64,000 nt of DNA from Paenibacillus mesophilus. Its GTDB lineage: Bacteria; Bacillota; Bacilli; Paenibacillales; NBRC-103111. Each line of letters begins with the position of its first letter. The first letter of the stretch is position 1. Below, in pieces: positions 61,231-64,000 of this stretch. The notes beneath the pieces are model-generated. The model did not search any database, was not told the DNA's origin, and was given only the letters and a program-made list of their open reading frames with translations. Location of the stretch: the NCBI RefSeq assembly GCF_005938385.1, contig NZ_VCRA01000006.1, positions 248,001-312,000 of the forward strand, written 5' to 3'. Position numbers and translations under genes: made by a program.

Positions 61231-61810
61231 TAAAGGACCATTGCAGGTTGACTACATCCGGTGTCAGCTCCAAATATTGACGGGGTGAGCTGGGATCCTG
61301 ATCCGCAAAGTAAAGGGCCCCGTCTCTATCCATAATGACGACATGGTGTTCATATCGGGGGTTATCCGAGATGCAAGTTGCCCGGCCGCCGCTTTCCAGC
61401 TCGGAATATAAATGGATGGTGGATATCACCTGGGTTTTATCGAACTTTTTGTGTACCGCGAGCAGAATGGCCAAGGCTGCGACGATTCCGAAATAGTCGT
61501 TATAGGCCGAAGCGAAATCATGAACCAAATTTCTCGTTTCGAGAGGGATATACGGAAACAAGGCGCTTTTGAAAAATGAGGCGAAGCACGTGAAAATCAA
61601 TAAAAATACGGCGGTATTCTGAAACGCTTTTTTAATCAAATTGGACTTCCCCGCCCGTGCTTCCAGCAGATCGCCGAATGTATACAGAAATGCGGCCGTA
61701 GTGATCATGGCCATTATACTGGTCCCGACCGGCATGCCCAATATTTTCGAAACGGCCAGCAAGAAGTAACCGATTAATAGCGCGAAAAGGATGACTCGGG
61801 TTTGCAGCAA
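61187..61810 (-). CDS. membrane protein with soluble C-terminal domain, unknown
   Basis: 207 residues from TTG 61810, which has AGGAGG seven bases upstream; the frame to 61861 is not supported. About four transmembrane helices (VILFALLIGYFLLAVS, MAMITTAAFLYTFGDLLE, AVFLLIFTCFASFFKSAL, YFGIVAALAILLAVHKKF), then a 65-residue soluble tail (YEHHVVIMDRDGALYFADQ). No family recognised. Its 3' end overlaps the metallopeptidase 3' end by 44 bp in convergent orientation. Confidence 0.7.
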   Translation of the reverse strand: MLQTRVILFALLIGYFLLAVSKILGMPVGTSIMAMITTAAFLYTFGDLLEARAGKSNLIKKAFQNTAVFLLIFTCFASFFKSALFPYIPLETRNLVHDFASAYNDYFGIVAALAILLAVHKKFDKTQVISTIHLYSELESGGRATCISDNPRYEHHVVIMDRDGALYFADQDPSSPRQYLELTPDVVNLQWSFIRAKKPRAERRRRS

Positions 61811-61927
61811 GGTTGTGCCTCCTGGTTTTTTGGGAATGGTATACTTTGTGCAGATCAACAACTGAACTTTTCCATTATACCTGCAATCCGTTTCCTCAGG
61901 TACACAAAAATGACAAATTGCGACTAG

Positions 61928-61977
61928 CTAAAAAAACGAAAGCGCCCGTCCCCCGACAAACGGTAGAACGGACGCTT
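61928..61977 (-). terminator. terminator after the isochorismatase-fold gene
   Basis: AAAGCG-type arms (61940 region and 61970-61976) with partly paired GTCCG/CGGAC and, on the minus strand, GCTTTCGTTTTTTT after the stem. Eight bases beyond the stop of the 61986 gene; stem imperfect. Confidence 0.65.
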
Positions 61978-61985
61978 TATATTCA

Positions 61986-62822
61986 TCATGCCCCTTCCGA
62001 AGGAGACATGCCCCGACTGCGGATCGCCGTGACGAAGTCGTCAAGCTCGTAGACAAAGCCGAACAAAATGGAAACGCGCCACAGCGCCAGATCCTTGGCC
62101 CTCTCGTGGCGGGCCGTCTCTTTCGTCTCGATCGCGGTAACGGCTTCCCGGATTGTGGAGCAGACGAGCCCCCTCTTCGACATTTCGAGCATGCCGCCGG
62201 GGGAGGCAAGCAAGCATCCGTCTATCGCAAAGCCGATATAGACGAGATGCTCGATTCCGTCGCGCCGGCAAAGGGCGAACAGCTCCTGCTCGTTCTCCGC
62301 GATGCCTTCGTCGCCGACAGGCTCGGACTCCGGGTAAAACTTCACCTGGGGAGCCAGCCTATTGTCCCGCACGTTATGGATGCCGGGAAAGACGAATTCC
62401 CCCCTGAACCGCTTCATCTTATTAAGAAATGAACCGGACCCGGTCCAGACCGTGGCGGGCGACTCGTACGGCGGAGTAATCCGCTGCGTCTCCTTGTAAC
62501 CGGGAAGCTCCTGGTAATAGTCTCCGGGGAAAGGGACATGATACACTTTCATGCCGGCATCCCTCACTGTCCGAAGCAGCCCGGGGAAGACGGATTTGGC
62601 GATCTTGTCCGATCTCGGCAAGTATTCGATCGAACGGTACCGGCCCGGGGACTGTTCCCGTGATCCGTAACTGCCCGCATGCATCGCTACGATCGCAGTA
62701 CGGCTCAGATCGAATTCGAAATCTTGCTTGGCCCAACCCCCGAATGCCTCGGCAGGCACTTCAAGCCCGAAGTCCGTGTCGTACTGCCGGTAATACCCGG
62801 TCGGCATCTGAATGATGCTCAT
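61986..62822 (-). CDS. isochorismatase-fold cysteine hydrolase-like protein
   Basis: 278 residues. The isochorismatase-like core is visible: LSRTAIVAMHAGSYG, VFPGLLRTVRDAGMKVYHVP and LVYIGFAIDGCLLASPGG with the candidate nucleophile Cys. The usual first catalytic Asp (V-x-D-x-Q-N) is replaced by VAMHAG, so activity is uncertain. GGAGATGAAG before ATG 62822. It follows the deacetylase-like gene by 64 bp and probably shares its transcript. Could act on an amide or ester substrate in the same pathway. Confidence 0.75.
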   Translation of the reverse strand: MSIIQMPTGYYRQYDTDFGLEVPAEAFGGWAKQDFEFDLSRTAIVAMHAGSYGSREQSPGRYRSIEYLPRSDKIAKSVFPGLLRTVRDAGMKVYHVPFPGDYYQELPGYKETQRITPPYESPATVWTGSGSFLNKMKRFRGEFVFPGIHNVRDNRLAPQVKFYPESEPVGDEGIAENEQELFALCRRDGIEHLVYIGFAIDGCLLASPGGMLEMSKRGLVCSTIREAVTAIETKETARHERAKDLALWRVSILFGFVYELDDFVTAIRSRGMSPSEGA

Positions 62823-62886
62823 ACAGCTTCATCTCCTTATGCGGCAATATGCAGTTGTACCGATGACCGCTCCTGCTCTCCGCTTA

Positions 62887-64000
62887 TCAGGCCGTAACCG
62901 TCACGGCGGTTTCGCCGGCCTGAACATCCAGCAGAAGCTCGACGTACGAGCAGCCGAACCGCTTTACCGGCCGGATGCGCCTCACGCTTGCACCATGATC
63001 CGCTTCCGCATTCGTATAAGTTTGCAGTGCCACGAGCACAGTAAGTCCTCGCACAGCATCGGATGAAACGATATTCAGCCGAACCCGCTTCCCTTCCAGC
63101 TTCTCGCTCGTCACTTGAATGCTTTGGCGCGCCACATACCAGCTCAGCAGCTCTTTGCCGGTCCACCACTCCATGCCGCGGTCGCGGCCGTAGCGTACGA
63201 GCTCCGCGAGCATATTTGACACTTTTCCATTCTCCTCCGCGACCATGTAGGGATGGAACAGGAAGTGGACGACACCGTTCACGTCGAGGCAGCGGTCCGT
63301 CAAGGCATAAGCTTCTTCAGCCGTACAGCGGAGCGGCGCGGGAGGGTCCCACGATAAGGTCGGCAAGCTGATCGTCCTCAGGACACGATTGTCCGCGCCC
63401 GCGCCGTCGATCGAGGTGTACGGATGGCACGTTCCGTGCAGAAACCCTTTGTTCCCTTGCTTCGTGCCCCCTTTGCTCTGCTCCAGAACGATACCCGCAC
63501 GTGCGCACCAGTGCAGAAACTGCACGTCCCCTTCCCAGCGCAAATAATGATTTTTGTTCGTAACGATTTCCTCGCCTGGAAACTGCTCCTGCAGCATCGC
63601 CAGTTGGGTCCGGAAGTCCCGCTCGCTCCAGCCGCTCTGCGGAATTTCGGTGCCAAGCGCATTATAATGAAGGGCGACCTCGTGTCCGTCGGCAACGATC
63701 CGTTCATTGATGGCCGCATCGTAGCCGGGCATGATGATGCACCAGGTGGAGCGGACTCCCGCCCTCTGCAGGCTGTCCAGCGTAGCCGCCGCCTGTCTCG
63801 GGATATTGCGGTCCGTATCGTGCGAAATATGTCCGACCGCGGGCATCCCTTCCGGCCAAAACCACACTTGGGAGAACGGCAAGTCCATATTTCGCAGCAG
63901 CATATGAACCACGCGCATGAACAGCTCGCGCCATTCGTCGACGATCGGATGCAAGTAGAACGGGACTCCGCCCGGTTCAAGCGCCTCCCGGTCTTTCTCC
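62887..64000 (-). CDS. polysaccharide-deacetylase-like protein, 5' end outside the window
   Basis: The frame is open to the window edge, where the last visible codons read EPGGVPFYLHPIVDEWRELF, so the protein continues upstream. NodB-like features: GHISHDTDRNIPRQ (metal-binding His/Asp), STWCIIMPGYDAAINERIVA, GHEVALHYNALG and VHFLFHPYMVAEE. It ends with a beta-rich C-terminal domain of about 90 residues (VRLNIVSSDAVRGLTVLVAL). Probably a metal-dependent deacetylase of a sugar polymer. Followed by an isochorismatase-fold gene. Confidence 0.75.
   Translation of the reverse strand, partial: EKDREALEPGGVPFYLHPIVDEWRELFMRVVHMLLRNMDLPFSQVWFWPEGMPAVGHISHDTDRNIPRQAAATLDSLQRAGVRSTWCIIMPGYDAAINERIVADGHEVALHYNALGTEIPQSGWSERDFRTQLAMLQEQFPGEEIVTNKNHYLRWEGDVQFLHWCARAGIVLEQSKGGTKQGNKGFLHGTCHPYTSIDGAGADNRVLRTISLPTLSWDPPAPLRCTAEEAYALTDRCLDVNGVVHFLFHPYMVAEENGKVSNMLAELVRYGRDRGMEWWTGKELLSWYVARQSIQVTSEKLEGKRVRLNIVSSDAVRGLTVLVALQTYTNAEADHGASVRRIRPVKRFGCSYVELLLDVQAGETAVTVTA

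Overview
The window looks like a Paenibacillus-type (Bacillota, Bacilli) chromosome. Supporting signs are strong GGAGG ribosome sites with frequent TTG/GTG starts, YesM/YesN-style two-component genes next to lipoprotein solute-binding proteins, AraC-controlled sugar-acid genes, a PspA envelope-stress operon and many Rho-independent terminators. No rRNA, tRNA or CRISPR array was found. Base composition alternates: about 3.2-22.5 kb and 40-46.6 kb are AT-rich accessory DNA, while about 23.6-33.2 kb and 47-64 kb are GC-richer and read like resident chromosome.

Layout. 0-2.6 kb: end of a peroxiredoxin-like gene, a chloramphenicol acetyltransferase with a complete translational attenuator (9-codon leader peptide plus RBS-sequestering stem), small unknown genes, and three XRE regulators around a shared operator set. 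2.8-23.0 kb: a defence island. It holds a HAD phosphatase plus membrane-tethered dCTP-deaminase-like pair, a MutY/Mig-like DNA glycosylase, a five-gene set (m5C methyltransferase, GHKL ATPase, Z1 helicase, PD-(D/E)XK protein, AIPR protein) that resembles what I recall of Mza-type defence, a second and less familiar set (m5C methyltransferase, GHKL ATPase, unknown protein, DUF6339-like protein), wreckage of a helicase, and a DUF262-HEPN pair. The island is bracketed by direct repeats (2845-2859 and 23008-23022) that encode the C-terminal end of the 23S rRNA methyltransferase RlmD. A third relative lies at 44.77 kb. These look like scars of integrative elements that target the 3' end of rlmD.

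23.6-33.2 kb: an uptake/degradation cluster on the minus strand (sensor kinase, AraC-type response regulator, two lipoprotein solute-binding proteins, Tat-exported beta-helix protein, endonuclease/exonuclease/phosphatase-fold enzyme, metallophosphoesterase) with no ABC permease in view. 33.4-46.6 kb: a second accessory stretch with an Mrr-like nuclease, a giant NACHT-PD-(D/E)XK protein with a partner membrane protein, an HTH/DUF6932 putative toxin-antitoxin pair, broken ycgL-like and NERD genes, a truncated IS3-family element, an HNH nuclease and a lone HIRAN protein.

47-64 kb: a cN-I-type 5'-nucleotidase, an RNase H-like zinc-ribbon protein, an OmpR-family two-component system whose own promoter and the promoter of the next operon (small membrane protein plus PspA/LiaH-like protein) share the same 11-bp-spaced direct repeat, then an AraC regulator diverging from a sugar-acid pathway (hydroxyacid dehydrogenase, TIM-barrel isomerase, enolase-superfamily enzyme, ceramidase-like hydrolase), a TPR-like protein, a metallopeptidase, a membrane protein, an isochorismatase-fold protein and the 3' part of a polysaccharide-deacetylase-like gene. 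Family assignments are from motif reading and memory; no database search was possible.
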